64,000 bases of DNA from Bradyrhizobium diazoefficiens. GTDB lineage: Bacteria > Pseudomonadota > Alphaproteobacteria > Rhizobiales > Xanthobacteraceae. Below are positions 27,851-36,729 of this stretch, piece after piece. Location of the stretch: positions 248,001 to 312,000 of the forward strand of contig NZ_JAFCJJ010000002.1 in assembly GCF_018131015.1 (NCBI RefSeq). Reading direction: 5' to 3'. Numbering within the stretch: position 1 is the stretch's first letter; every line of letters begins with the position of its first letter. A model generated the notes under the pieces. The model had not been told where the DNA came from. It did no database searches and saw only the letters and a list, made by a program, of their open reading frames with translations. Made by a program: the position numbers and the translations under genes.

Positions 27851-28663
27851 TCAGGCGCCCTCGCCGGAGCCGTCTGCGCCGAACTTGCCGTGCCTGCCGG
27901 CGCCCGAGGCGAACCGTGCGGCGCCGGAGAGCGTCTCGCCGGAGGCAATGACCTCGAGGCCACCGCGCATCTCGTTCCTGATCGCCTCCTCTTCGTCCAT
28001 ATCCCATTGACGGAGCGCGGAAAGCCGGTCGGCGCGCAGGCAGGTCTGCGGAAAGCGCGCGATCTCCTTCGCAAGTGCAATCGCGGCGGTGCGCGCCTCG
28101 CCCCTCGGCACCACGCGGTTGGCGAGGCCCATGCGCAGTGCCTCGGCGGCGCCGACCGGGCGGCCGGTCAGGATCAGGTCCATCGCATGTGAATGGCCAA
28201 TCATACGCGGCAGGCGGATGGTGCCGAGATCGATCAGCGGCACGCCGAACCGGCGGCAGAAGATGCCGAAGGTGGCGTCTTCGGCGACCACCCGCATGTC
28301 AGCGAGCAGTGAAAGCTCCATGCCGCCCGCCACCGCGTAGCCCTCGACCGCGGCGATCACCGGTTTCGACAGGCGCAGCCGGCTCGGTCCCATCGGCGCG
28401 ATGGTGCCGTGCCCGCCGATCTCGCGCATCTTCTCGCGGTCGCCCTTGGCGACGGCTTTCAGGTCCGCACCTGCGCAGAAATGACCATGGGTGCCGGTGA
28501 ACACCGCGATAGCGGCGTCATTGTCGGCATCGAAGGCGAGGAAGGAATCGTAGAGCCTGCGCGCGGTGGCGCCGTCGACCGCGTTGCGGCAGTGTGGCCG
28601 GTTGATCGAGATGATGGCGACGGGACCGTCGCGCTCGACCAGCACGGCATCGGCTTCGGACAT
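27851..28663 (-). CDS. Enoyl-CoA hydratase/isomerase family protein
   Basis: A 270-residue crotonase-fold enzyme. The oxyanion-hole loops are GHFCAGADLKAV and VEGYAVAGGMELSLLADMRV. A catalytic Glu position is not obvious in the following RRFGVPLIDLGTIRLPR segment, so it may be an isomerase or hydrolase rather than a classical hydratase. The substrate is unknown. The start MSEADAVLVERDG follows AGCGGGGAGAAAC; the open frame continues 60 codons upstream through repeat DNA and was not used. Confidence 0.85.
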   Translation of the reverse strand: MSEADAVLVERDGPVAIISINRPHCRNAVDGATARRLYDSFLAFDADNDAAIAVFTGTHGHFCAGADLKAVAKGDREKMREIGGHGTIAPMGPSRLRLSKPVIAAVEGYAVAGGMELSLLADMRVVAEDATFGIFCRRFGVPLIDLGTIRLPRMIGHSHAMDLILTGRPVGAAEALRMGLANRVVPRGEARTAAIALAKEIARFPQTCLRADRLSALRQWDMDEEEAIRNEMRGGLEVIASGETLSGAARFASGAGRHGKFGADGSGEGA

Positions 28664-28756
28664 GGTGTTTCTCCCCGCTGTTTGCGGGGAGTCTTGCATC
28701 AGGTCCCCGCACAGGCAATGACGGAGAGCGTGCGATGCACATGCCGCACATTCGGT

Positions 28757-28878
28757 GTCGTCCTGGCGAAAGCCACGACCCATAGCCACCGAATGTCGTT
28801 TGACGATATCTCGGAGTTGCAGCTTTCGCGCGGCAACTTCCATTTGGGGTAATGGGTCATGGCTTTCGCCAGGACGAC
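28757..28878. repeat. Extragenic palindrome, GTCGTCCTGG...CCAGGACGAC type, copy 2
   Basis: Left end GTCGTCCTGGCGAAAGCCA, right end TGGCTTTCGCCAGGACGAC: an exact 19-base inverted repeat. Inside, CGACCCATAGCCACC on the left and TAATGGGTCATGG on the right extend the pairing. It lies between the crotonase gene and purC. Shares ends and inner GACCCATAG motif with copy 1 at 18.7 kb. Confidence 0.85.
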
Positions 28879-28885
28879 CGCGCCG

Positions 28886-29800
28886 CTAGATCTTCAGCTC
28901 TTTCCCCGTCACGCGCCGGTACGCTTCGAGATAGCGCTTGCTGGTCGCTTCCACCACAGCTGCGGGCAGCGGCGGCGGCGGGGCGTCGCCGTTCCAGCGG
29001 CCGGCGCGGCGCTCGACGTCGAGATAGTCGCGCAGCGGCTGCTTGTCGAAGCTCGCCTGCGGCTGGCCGGGCTTGTAGGCGTCGACCGCCCAGAAGCGCG
29101 AGGAATCCGGCGTCATCACCTCGTCGATCAGGATGATGCGGCCGTCCTTGTCGCGGCCGAACTCGAACTTGGTGTCCGCAATGATGATGCCCTGCTCGCG
29201 CGCCAGCTCCTCGCCGAGCGTGTAGACCGCGCGCGTCATGCTCTCGAGCGTATAGGCGACCTCGTCGCCGACCACTTCGCGCATCTTCGCGATAGTGATG
29301 TTCTCGTCATGGCCGGTCTCGGCCTTGGTCGCCGGGCTGAAGATCGCAGGCTCCAGCTTCTCGCTTTCGACGAGGCCCGCCTTCAGCTTCTCGCCGGCGA
29401 GCGTGCCGGAGCTCGCATATTCCTTCCAGGCCGACCCCGAGAGATAGCCGCGGATCACGCATTCGATCGGAAACACGGTGGTGCGGCGCGACAGCATGGC
29501 GCGGCCGAGAATCTCGGCGCGGTGGGCTTTGAGCGCCGGCACGGCCGCGATGATCTCGTCGGTGTCGGCGCTGATCATGTGATGCGGCACCACGCCTTCG
29601 AGCTCATTGAACCAGAACGCGCTGATTTGCGTCAGCACCGCGCCCTTCATCGGGATGGTCTCGCCCATCACGACGTCGAAGGCGCTGATGCGGTCGGTGG
29701 TGACGAGCAGCAGGCGGTCGTCGTCGACGGCGTAGATGTCGCGCACCTTGCCGCGTCCGATCTTGGGGAGCGGCAGGTCGCTGGAGAGCATGGTGGTCAT
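28886..29800 (-). CDS. purC: Phosphoribosylaminoimidazole-succinocarboxamide synthase (long form)
   Basis: A 304-residue purine-synthesis enzyme joining CAIR and aspartate. The N-terminus [20 protein letters not shown] and the ATP/substrate motifs [18 protein letters not shown] and [15 protein letters not shown] are diagnostic. At about 300 residues it is the longer, Ade1-like form rather than the 240-residue form common in bacteria. Bradyrhizobia usually also carry a short purC near purS/purQ, not seen here. It follows the pirin gene on the same strand after 63 bases. Confidence 0.95.
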   Translation of the reverse strand: MTTMLSSDLPLPKIGRGKVRDIYAVDDDRLLLVTTDRISAFDVVMGETIPMKGAVLTQISAFWFNELEGVVPHHMISADTDEIIAAVPALKAHRAEILGRAMLSRRTTVFPIECVIRGYLSGSAWKEYASSGTLAGEKLKAGLVESEKLEPAIFSPATKAETGHDENITIAKMREVVGDEVAYTLESMTRAVYTLGEELAREQGIIIADTKFEFGRDKDGRIILIDEVMTPDSSRFWAVDAYKPGQPQASFDKQPLRDYLDVERRAGRWNGDAPPPPLPAAVVEATSKRYLEAYRRVTGKELKI

Positions 29801-29863
29801 GGGAGCGAACTTTCAGGCAAGAAATCCGGCCGCGCCGGACAGCGCCGCCGGAACCGGATTAGC

Positions 29864-30781
29864 CTATTCCGGCAGCGGAATGAACTCATGTTCCTGCGGA
29901 ACTGCGGCGAAGCGGCCGGTTTTCCAGTCCTGCTTGGCCTGCTCGATCCGCTCCTTGCTGGAGGAGACGAAATTCCACCAGATGTGGCGCGGGCCCTCCA
30001 GTGCATCGCCGCCGAGAAACATCATTCGCGTCGCCTTGAGCGCCTTCACGGTGATGCGGTCGCCGGGGCGGAAGATCAGCAGCCGCGGCCCCTCATAGCG
30101 CTCGTTCGCGATCTCGACCTCGCCGTCGACGAGGTAGATCGCGCGCTCCTCCTGGTCGGGATCGAGCGGCACGGTCGCGCCCGCGACCGCGGTGACCTCG
30201 GTGTAGAACCAGGGCGACACCATCGACACCGGCGAGGTGATGCCGAATGACGAGCCCGCAATCACCCGCGCGGTGAAATCGCGCTCGGAGATCATCGGCA
30301 GATCGCCCGCCGCATAGTGCTGGAACGACGGCGCGATCTCCTCGGATCCGGCCGGCAGCGCGATCCAGCTCTGCAGGCCCAGCATCTTCTGGCCCGAGGC
30401 GCGTTGCGCGTCCGGCGTGCGCTCGGAATGCGCGATGCCGCGCCCGGCCGTCATCAGGTTCATCGCGCCGGGCGCGATCTCCTGGATATTGCCCTCGCTG
30501 TCGCGATGCATGATCGCGCCGTCGAACAGATAGGTGACGGTGGCAAGCCCGATATGGGGATGCGGCCGCACGTCCATGCCCTTGCCGGAGACGAACTGCA
30601 CCGGCCCGAAATGGTCGAAGAAGATGAACGGGCCCACCATCTGCCGCTTGCCATGCGGCAGCGCGCGGCGCACCGCGAATCCGTCGCCGAGATCGCGCGT
30701 GCGCGGCACGATGACGAGATCGAGCGCATCGCAGGACATGGGATCGCCGAGCACGGGATCGTTCGAGGGTTGCCAGCTCAT
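29864..30781 (-). CDS. Pirin family protein
   Basis: A 305-residue bicupin. The N-terminal cupin keeps the metal ligands in HPHIGLATVTYLFDG and HSERTPDAQR, as in pirins with quercetin 2,3-dioxygenase activity. The C-terminal cupin (pirin_C) begins near VTAVAGATVPLDPDQEE. The cellular role of bacterial pirins is unclear. The gene has AGGAGT upstream of its ATG and may be cotranscribed with purC. Confidence 0.88.
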   Translation of the reverse strand: MSWQPSNDPVLGDPMSCDALDLVIVPRTRDLGDGFAVRRALPHGKRQMVGPFIFFDHFGPVQFVSGKGMDVRPHPHIGLATVTYLFDGAIMHRDSEGNIQEIAPGAMNLMTAGRGIAHSERTPDAQRASGQKMLGLQSWIALPAGSEEIAPSFQHYAAGDLPMISERDFTARVIAGSSFGITSPVSMVSPWFYTEVTAVAGATVPLDPDQEERAIYLVDGEVEIANERYEGPRLLIFRPGDRITVKALKATRMMFLGGDALEGPRHIWWNFVSSSKERIEQAKQDWKTGRFAAVPQEHEFIPLPE

Positions 30782-31082
30782 GGAGGACTCCTTTTTGAAT
30801 TTCTTGGGCGCGATCGTAGCAGGATTTTGTGGAATCGTCGCGGCAAGCCCGGCTATGGCTCGACACGATCCGCTGTCATGCCCCGCGGAGGCGGGGCATC
30901 CAGTACGCCGCGGCCTGTCGGTTCAATCACCGCCGTCTCGGAGTACTGGATCCCCAGCCTTCGCGAGGGATGACAGTGTGCGTGATGAGGTGGCGCTAAC
31001 CTTGGCGCGTGCATGGTCCTTGAAAAAATCCGCGCAACGAACGATGTTCCGTTAACCTCAACCACGCCGATCGCACCGCCCG
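30782..31082. other. Divergent intergenic region, 301 bases, with one palindrome
   Basis: Separates pirin (minus) from the AraC regulator (plus). About a third is the palindrome at 30873-30976, described separately. The remaining 100 bases next to the AraC gene must hold its promoter; I see no clear motif. Confidence 0.3.
30873..30976. repeat. Extragenic palindrome, CTGTCATGCCCCGCG type
   Basis: Begins CTGTCATGCCCCGCGGAGGC and ends CGAGGGATGACAG. Inner inverted pairs include GCATCCAGTA / TACTGGATCC and a GCCCCGCGGAGGCGGGGC hairpin. It occurs once in the window and lies in the pirin/AraC divergent gap. Confidence 0.7.
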
Positions 31083-32147
31083 ATGACGCTTGCCGCAACC
31101 GAACTCGCCTTTCGCGCCGCGACCGTGGCGCTGCTGCTGGTGCTCGCTGCATCGCTGTTGCAGGATTTTCGTAAGGTGCTTGCTGCCCGCCTCGGTGCGG
31201 CCTTCGCGCTGGGCTCGGCCGCGCATGCGGCAAGCTATTCGATCGGCACGTCGGCGCCGGTTCTTGCATGGCAAGCACCGCTGATCGCGCTCTCGACCGG
31301 CAACATGGTGGTCTTCTGGCTGTTCACGCGCGCGCTGTTCGACGACGAGTTTCGGCTGCGCTGGTGGCATGGACTGCTGTGGGCGCTGGTGACCGCCTTC
31401 AGCTTCGCCGGATGCGTCTGGATCGCACCTTCCGGGCACGTGCGGTTCTCCGTCACAATGATCAATTTGATCGTGCTCGGCTTCATCGCGCTCGCGGTCG
31501 CCCAGACGGTCAGCTCGTGGGCGGCCGATTTGGTCGAGCGCCGCCGCCGCGTTCGCGTCGTCATGGTCTGCGCGGTCGTGCTCTATGGCGGGTTGAACGC
31601 GCTGCTCCAGATTGTCGTCGCAGGCAGCGATGCCGGCGCTGCCGCGAACGCGATCAATTTCGGTGTGCTCGCCTGCATCGTCGCGTTCATCGCCCCTGCC
31701 ATGATGCGCGTCGATGCCGCGGACCTGTTTCCCGTGACGATCGAGTCCGCCCCCGCGATCGCGCCTGGCGAGCCCGTCGCGGCCGAGGACGCCGCCGATC
31801 AGAAGCTGATCGACGTCCTGATGCGGCTGATGGCGGACGAGCGCGTCTACCGCCAGGAGAACGTCACCATCGGCGTGCTGGCCACCCGGCTGAAAATTCC
31901 GGAATACCGGCTGCGCCGGCTGATCAACCAGCGGCTCGGCTATCGCAACTTCAATGTGTTCCTGAACAACCACCGGATCGAGGAAGCCAAGGCCGCGCTC
32001 GCCGATCCCGCCCAGGCCCAGGTCCCCGTCATCACCATCGCCATGGACGCCGGCTTCCAGTCGCTCGGCCCCTTCAACCGCGCCTTCAAGGCGGTCACCG
32101 GCGTGACGCCGACCGAATATCGGCGGCTCAAGGTGACTACCGCGTGA
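31083..32147 (+). CDS. AraC-family transcriptional regulator with N-terminal membrane domain
   Basis: A 354-residue protein. The first 210 residues hold about seven hydrophobic helices (for example VALLLVLAASLLQ and NMVVFWLFTRALF). The last 100 residues are an AraC/XylS HTH pair: VTIGVLATRLKIPEYRLRRL and AMDAGFQSLGPFNRAFKAVT, ending GVTPTEYRRL. Membrane-bound AraC regulators of this layout are known, but their signals are mostly not. The ATG at 31083 starts the hydrophobic region directly. The gene is divergent from pirin and upstream of a serine hydrolase after 330 bases. Confidence 0.85.
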   Translation: MTLAATELAFRAATVALLLVLAASLLQDFRKVLAARLGAAFALGSAAHAASYSIGTSAPVLAWQAPLIALSTGNMVVFWLFTRALFDDEFRLRWWHGLLWALVTAFSFAGCVWIAPSGHVRFSVTMINLIVLGFIALAVAQTVSSWAADLVERRRRVRVVMVCAVVLYGGLNALLQIVVAGSDAGAAANAINFGVLACIVAFIAPAMMRVDAADLFPVTIESAPAIAPGEPVAAEDAADQKLIDVLMRLMADERVYRQENVTIGVLATRLKIPEYRLRRLINQRLGYRNFNVFLNNHRIEEAKAALADPAQAQVPVITIAMDAGFQSLGPFNRAFKAVTGVTPTEYRRLKVTTA

Positions 32148-32477
32148 TAGGCCCTTCGCCTCTCCCCGCGTGCGGGGAGAGGCCGGATCGCATCGCCAGA
32201 TGCGATCCGGGTGAGGGGGGCTCTCCGCGACTCCAACCGTCACCGTCCTTGCGGAGGCTCCCCCTCACCCCAACCCTCTCCCCGCAGGCGGGGCGAGGGG
32301 GCGCATCGTCGCCGCGGCGGCAACTTTGCCAGATCATAGGCGGTTGGTATCGCTCAGTAATTTCGGATTCAATCAGCCGTCCCGCAGTTTCGGCGAGGTC
32401 ATTTTCGAATCCGGCGAGCGCACCTCGCCGGGATGCGGCTTCCTCCCCGGCATACGTCCCCAAGCCGGAGCAAGCCC
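32148..32477. other. Intergenic region, 330 bases, half of it a repeat
   Basis: Between the AraC gene and the serine hydrolase, both plus. Bases 32159-32300 are a CTCTCCCCGC palindrome. The remaining 175 bases precede the hydrolase start and presumably hold its promoter; no motif stood out. Confidence 0.3.
32159..32300. repeat. Extragenic palindrome, CCTCTCCCCGC type, copy 1
   Basis: Starts with the hairpin CCTCTCCCCGCGTGCGGGGA and finishes with CCTCTCCCCGCAGGCGGGGC. Inner parts GGGTGAGGGG and CCCCTCACCC pair with each other, making a long cruciform-capable unit of about 140 bases. Related copies are at 33.9 and 55.8 kb. Confidence 0.8.
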
Positions 32478-33905
32478 GTGACCCGCCGCCGCAAGATCAT
32501 CCTTCTCACCACGACAATCGTTCTCGCCGGGCTCGCGCTCGGAGCAGCGCGGGCCCGCGCCGTGCCGAAGGTCGCCACCGGCTTCGTCGCCGACATCCTG
32601 TGTTCGGAGACCTTCGTCTCAAACCTCGATCCCCGGCGTACCTTCACCGAGACCACCGATGCGATGCCCGGCGTCGGCTTCATCACCTGGGCGATGGATT
32701 ACCGGGTGGACCGTGTTCGCAAGGACGTCACGGTGACGCTGTTGGGCATCGGCCGCAGCCATGCCGTCTATCGCGAGGGGCTAGGCTGCACCCTCGACCA
32801 TGGCGAGCCGCTCGCGGACGTGGCGGTGCCGTCCGACGAGAAGCAGCAGGCGGCGCTCGCCGGGATTGCCGGCCCTGCGATCGTGCCGCCGCAAAGCGCG
32901 GAGCTTGCCGCCGCGCTCGACCGCGCCTTCGCCGAACCTGCCGAGCCGCCCTACCGCCGCACCCGTGCGATCGTCGTCATGAAATCGGGCCGCATCATTG
33001 CCGAGCGCTATGCGGACGGCGTCGGGCCCGAGACGCCGCTGCTCGGCTTCTCCATGACCAAGTCGGTGATCTCGGCGCTGACCGGCATCCTCGTCCGTCA
33101 AGGCAAGCTCAAGCTCGACGGGCCTGCGCCGGTCGCCGCATGGGCCGATCAGAACGATCCGCGCCATGCCATCACCGTCGACCAGTTGCTGCGCCACACC
33201 GCGGGCCTTGCGCTCGGCAGCTCGCTGGAGGCTTCGCTCGGCTCCGCCTTCGAGCCGGTCAACCGCATGAAGTTCATGGAATCCGATATGGCGGCCTATG
33301 CCGCGAGCATTCCGCTTGCGACCGCGCCGGGTGCTGCGTGGAATTATCACGACGGCAACACCATCCTGCTCGCGCATCTGATCCGCCAGGCTGCCGGCGG
33401 CAATCCCGCGGACGCGCTTCGCTTCGCGCGCCGCGAGCTGTTCGCCCCGCTCGGCATGCGCCATGTCACGCTGCAGCTCGACGGCGCCGGCACGATCGAG
33501 GGCTCCGCCGAGATGCTGGCATCCGCGCGCGACTGGGCGCGTTTCGGCCAGCTCTATCTCGACGACGGCATCGCGGGCGGAAAGCGCATTCTGCCCGAGG
33601 GCTGGGTGAGCTACTCCGCGGCAGCGACGCCGAATGCATGGGTCGGCATCGGCGCCGGCTTCTGGACCAACCAGGGCGACAGCTTTGGCGCAAGGTACCG
33701 CGTCGAGCATGGCTGGCCGCGCGATGCCTTCTTCGCCAAGGGGACGATCGGGCAGTACACCATCGTCATCCCGTCGGAGCGCCTCGTCATCGTGCGGCTC
33801 GGCCGCTCGCCGAACCGGCCGTCGAACGTGGACGGGGTGTTCGATCTGGTGCGCGATGTGGTGGAAGCGACGCGCGAGAACGGGAAGCTGGCGGGGGCGA
33901 ATTAA
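32478..33905 (+). CDS. Secreted or membrane-anchored beta-lactamase-family serine hydrolase
   Basis: A 475-residue enzyme with an N-terminal signal or anchor (KIILLTTTIVLAGLALGAAR). The nucleophile is in FSMTKSVISALTGILVR (S-x-x-K) and the Tyr in WNYHDGNTILLAHLI (Y-x-x-x-N). It belongs to the class C-like serine hydrolase family, acting in the periplasm, perhaps as an esterase. The start is a GTG with GGAG seven bases upstream; an ATG 15 codons earlier has no ribosome site and would spoil the signal peptide. It is not close in sequence to the cytoplasmic hydrolase at 20.7 kb. Confidence 0.82.
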   Translation: MTRRRKIILLTTTIVLAGLALGAARARAVPKVATGFVADILCSETFVSNLDPRRTFTETTDAMPGVGFITWAMDYRVDRVRKDVTVTLLGIGRSHAVYREGLGCTLDHGEPLADVAVPSDEKQQAALAGIAGPAIVPPQSAELAAALDRAFAEPAEPPYRRTRAIVVMKSGRIIAERYADGVGPETPLLGFSMTKSVISALTGILVRQGKLKLDGPAPVAAWADQNDPRHAITVDQLLRHTAGLALGSSLEASLGSAFEPVNRMKFMESDMAAYAASIPLATAPGAAWNYHDGNTILLAHLIRQAAGGNPADALRFARRELFAPLGMRHVTLQLDGAGTIEGSAEMLASARDWARFGQLYLDDGIAGGKRILPEGWVSYSAAATPNAWVGIGAGFWTNQGDSFGARYRVEHGWPRDAFFAKGTIGQYTIVIPSERLVIVRLGRSPNRPSNVDGVFDLVRDVVEATRENGKLAGAN

Positions 33906-33937
33906 CGGCGGCAGCGCGAGCGGCGCCCTCTTTTCTT

Positions 33938-34083
33938 CCCTTCTCCCCTTGTGGGAGAAGGTGGCGCGAAGCGCCGGATGAGGGGTTGTCTCAGCGAGTC
34001 AGGTAGCGAGAGGTTCGCCCGCGGAGAGAACCCCTCACCCGGCTGCGCTTCGCGCATCCACCCTCTCCCACAAGGGGCGAGGG
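33938..34083. repeat. Extragenic palindrome, CTCCCCTTGTGGGAG type, copy 2
   Basis: Left hairpin CCTTCTCCCCTTGTGGGAGA, right hairpin CCCTCTCCCACAAGGGGCGA. Inner parts GGATGAGGGGTT and AACCCCTCACCC pair, as do GGCGCGAAGCGCC-like segments. It fills the convergent gap between the serine hydrolase and the MmgE/PrpD gene. Confidence 0.8.
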
Positions 34084-34109
34084 TGCACCGTCCGTGCGGC
34101 GAGAATTCT

Positions 34110-35477
34110 CTACCTCCCCAATTCCGTCGCCTTCGCCACGCGGTCGAACCGTTCCAGCGTCAGGATCGCATCGGCAAACTTCTCGGCGCGGGCGTTCAGC
34201 ACCGGGCGCGCCAGCGTCAAGAACTTCTGCTGCATCGCCTGCGCATCGGGGAAGGAGGTCGGCTCGCCGGAGGGATCGGCATAGAGGCGCTCGTGCACGC
34301 CGTCATCGGTGGTGATGCTGACGCGGGCGCCGAACGGATGGGTGCGGCCGATTTCGAGCCGGTCGTCCTGCACCACGTCGAACTTGTCGGCGAGCGCGTC
34401 GATGGCGGCGTCGCCAAGGCGGCCATAGTCGTCCCAGCCGAACGAGCCCTGGTCGAGCGCGAGCGCGCCGGTGAAGAACATCGAGAACTGGCCGCCGACG
34501 ATCGAGCGCGGGTGGCGCTTGGTCGCGGCGTCGCCGGTCAGCGTGATGCCGTTGCGGTGCAGGCCGATCTCGACGCGCTTGACCTGGTCCGGCGTCAGAT
34601 TGTGCTCGCGCCGCATCGCGATCAGCGCATCGATCGCGGCGTGGGTGTAGCGGCAGCTCGGATACGGCTTCACGCCGATCTTCATCGTCTCGTAGGTCTT
34701 GCCGAGCCCGGCGACCGCCTTGTCCGGATGCGCGTCGTCGGTGTAGCCGGCGAGCAGGCCGTGCTTGCCTTCGACCGATTTGGTGGCGCCGACGAAATCG
34801 TTGCGCGCGAGCGTCGCCGCGATCACGCCGTTCATCGCGGCGGCGCCGACCTGGTAGCGCTTGTTCCAGGCGCCATTGGTCAGAAATTGCAGCGAGCCCG
34901 CGGCCTGGCTGCCGGAGACGCCGAAGGCGGCGATGATCTGCTTTTCGTTCAGGCCGAACAGTTTTGCGGCCGCTGCCGCCGCGCCGTAGGTGCCGGCCGT
35001 CGCGGTCGGATGGAAGCCGCGGGCATAATGCGAGGTCGGGTCGAGCGCGTTGCCGAGCCGGCAGCAGACCTCATAGCCCGCCACGATCGCGGTCAGCACG
35101 TCGCGGCCCGAGGCGCCGACCATCTCGCCGATGGCGAAGGCGGCGGGAACCACTGGCGCGCTCGGATGCAGCGAGGAATCCGCGTGGGTGTCGTCGAAGT
35201 CGAGGGAGTGGCCGAGCGCGCCGTTGAGTAGCGCGGCGACCGCCGGCGTCCAGGTCTTGCTGTCGCCGAACACGGTGGAATCGCCCTTGGTGTCGAGCGC
35301 AAGCGCCTGCAGCATGTTCAGGATCGAGGGTGTGGATTCCGCTTCGCTGCGGGCCCGGATGGCGCTGCCGAGGAAGTCCAGCGTCAGCACTTTGGCGCGA
35401 TCCAGCACCTCGGAGGGAATATCCTGATACTTCAGATTGAAGACGTAGGCGGCGAGCGTTGCGGTTTCGTGGGCCAT
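34110..35477 (-). CDS. MmgE/PrpD family protein
   Basis: A 455-residue protein of the family that includes 2-methylcitrate dehydratase and iminodisuccinate epimerase. Typical segments are NGALGHSLDFDDTHADSSLH and YPSCRYTHAAIDALIAMR. The fold is all-helical with a small alpha/beta lid. No methylcitrate-cycle neighbours are present, so the substrate cannot be named. It appears monocistronic and is divergent from the FUSC gene. Confidence 0.88.
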   Translation of the reverse strand: MAHETATLAAYVFNLKYQDIPSEVLDRAKVLTLDFLGSAIRARSEAESTPSILNMLQALALDTKGDSTVFGDSKTWTPAVAALLNGALGHSLDFDDTHADSSLHPSAPVVPAAFAIGEMVGASGRDVLTAIVAGYEVCCRLGNALDPTSHYARGFHPTATAGTYGAAAAAAKLFGLNEKQIIAAFGVSGSQAAGSLQFLTNGAWNKRYQVGAAAMNGVIAATLARNDFVGATKSVEGKHGLLAGYTDDAHPDKAVAGLGKTYETMKIGVKPYPSCRYTHAAIDALIAMRREHNLTPDQVKRVEIGLHRNGITLTGDAATKRHPRSIVGGQFSMFFTGALALDQGSFGWDDYGRLGDAAIDALADKFDVVQDDRLEIGRTHPFGARVSITTDDGVHERLYADPSGEPTSFPDAQAMQQKFLTLARPVLNARAEKFADAILTLERFDRVAKATELGR

Positions 35478-35600
35478 CGTGTTTCCTCGTTTTGGCCGGC
35501 AAGTTAGGCGGGCTGATTTCGCCTTTCAAGCGGACTTGCGGCCGCGAGGATCAGCCATGCTTTTGGCTGGTTGACGAGGATTGGACGGAGACATTCGACC

Positions 35601-36716
35601 ATGGCGCTCGCAACAGGGATCATTGACCGGATCCGGTCGCACCGGACGCAACTGGGATTGGCGATCCGGGTCACGGTGGCGGCGACCGCGGCCTATGCGA
35701 TCGCCACCGCTCTGCATCTCTTGCTGCCGCTATGGGCGGTGCTGACCTCGTTGATCGTGACCCAGATGAGCGTCGGGCGCTCGCTGAAGGCGACGCGCGA
35801 CTATTTGCTCGGGACCATCGGCGGCGCCCTCTATGGCGGCGCCATCGCCGTCCTGATTCCCTATTCCAGCGAGGCGGGCCTGCTGGGCCTGCTGGTGCTC
35901 TCCGTCGCGCCGCTTGCCTTCATCGCCGCGATCAATCCGAGCCTCAGTGCGGCAACCGTGACGGCGGTGATCGTGCTGCTGGTTCCGACCATGCATCATT
36001 CCGACCCCATGGCCTCGGCGATCGACCGCGTCAGCGAGGTCTCGGTCGGCGCCGTCACCGGGCTGCTGGTTTCGTTTCTCGTGCTGCCCTCGCGCGCGGT
36101 GCGGCAGATCCGCGCCAGCGCGGCAAGGCTGCTCGAGTTGATCGCGGACGCCTTCACCGAGCTGCTTGCGGGGCTGACGCGCGGCCGCGACAACGACGCG
36201 CTGCACCGGATCCAGGACGGCATCGGCGCCGCGCTGGTCGATCTTAACGCGACCGGTAGCGAGGCCGAGCGCGAGCGCGCCGCGCGGCTGTCGCACGGGC
36301 CCGATACCGGCCCGTTGCTGCGGACGATCCTGCGGCTGCGCCACGACGTCGTGATGATCGGCCGCGCCACCGTGGTGCCGTTGCCGGCCGAGGTGCAGAC
36401 GCGGCTCGCGGCTCCCCTGACGGAGGTCGCGACCGTGATTGCGCGCTTCCTGCGCGCGGCGGCCGACGCCATGCGCGAGGGCGCCGGCGCGCCGCCGATC
36501 CATCCCGTGCACCTCGCGCTCCAGCATTATGCCGAGGCGGTCGCATCCGTCCGCCAGGAGGGCCTGATCCGCGGCCAGCCCGCCGACACCGCCGAACGCT
36601 TCTTCGCGCTCGGCTTCTCGCTGGAGCAGATGCACCAGAATCTCGGTGACCTCGACCGCGTCGTCGGCGAATGGTCGGAAGCCGCGGCCGACAAGCGCGC
36701 ACCCGTGGCGGAGTGA
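35601..36716 (+). CDS. FUSC-family inner-membrane protein (aromatic-acid exporter-like)
   Basis: A 371-residue protein. The N-terminal 170 residues carry about six membrane helices (AIRVTVAATAAYAIATALH; LWAVLTSLIVTQMS; TIGGALYGGAIAVLI; LLGLLVLSVAPLAFIAAI). The rest is a cytoplasmic helical domain. This matches FUSC/ArAE proteins that export aromatic acids, though at about half the length of AaeB. The ATG at MALATGIID has GGACGGAG upstream. Confidence 0.82.
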   Translation: MALATGIIDRIRSHRTQLGLAIRVTVAATAAYAIATALHLLLPLWAVLTSLIVTQMSVGRSLKATRDYLLGTIGGALYGGAIAVLIPYSSEAGLLGLLVLSVAPLAFIAAINPSLSAATVTAVIVLLVPTMHHSDPMASAIDRVSEVSVGAVTGLLVSFLVLPSRAVRQIRASAARLLELIADAFTELLAGLTRGRDNDALHRIQDGIGAALVDLNATGSEAERERAARLSHGPDTGPLLRTILRLRHDVVMIGRATVVPLPAEVQTRLAAPLTEVATVIARFLRAAADAMREGAGAPPIHPVHLALQHYAEAVASVRQEGLIRGQPADTAERFFALGFSLEQMHQNLGDLDRVVGEWSEAAADKRAPVAE

Positions 36717-36729
36717 GCGGCCCGGCGAG

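Noticed and set aside
31268..34006. A 912-codon plus-strand frame running through the AraC gene, a repeat and the serine hydrolase
   Set aside because: Arg-rich frame-shifted reading of two real genes, with no ribosome site.
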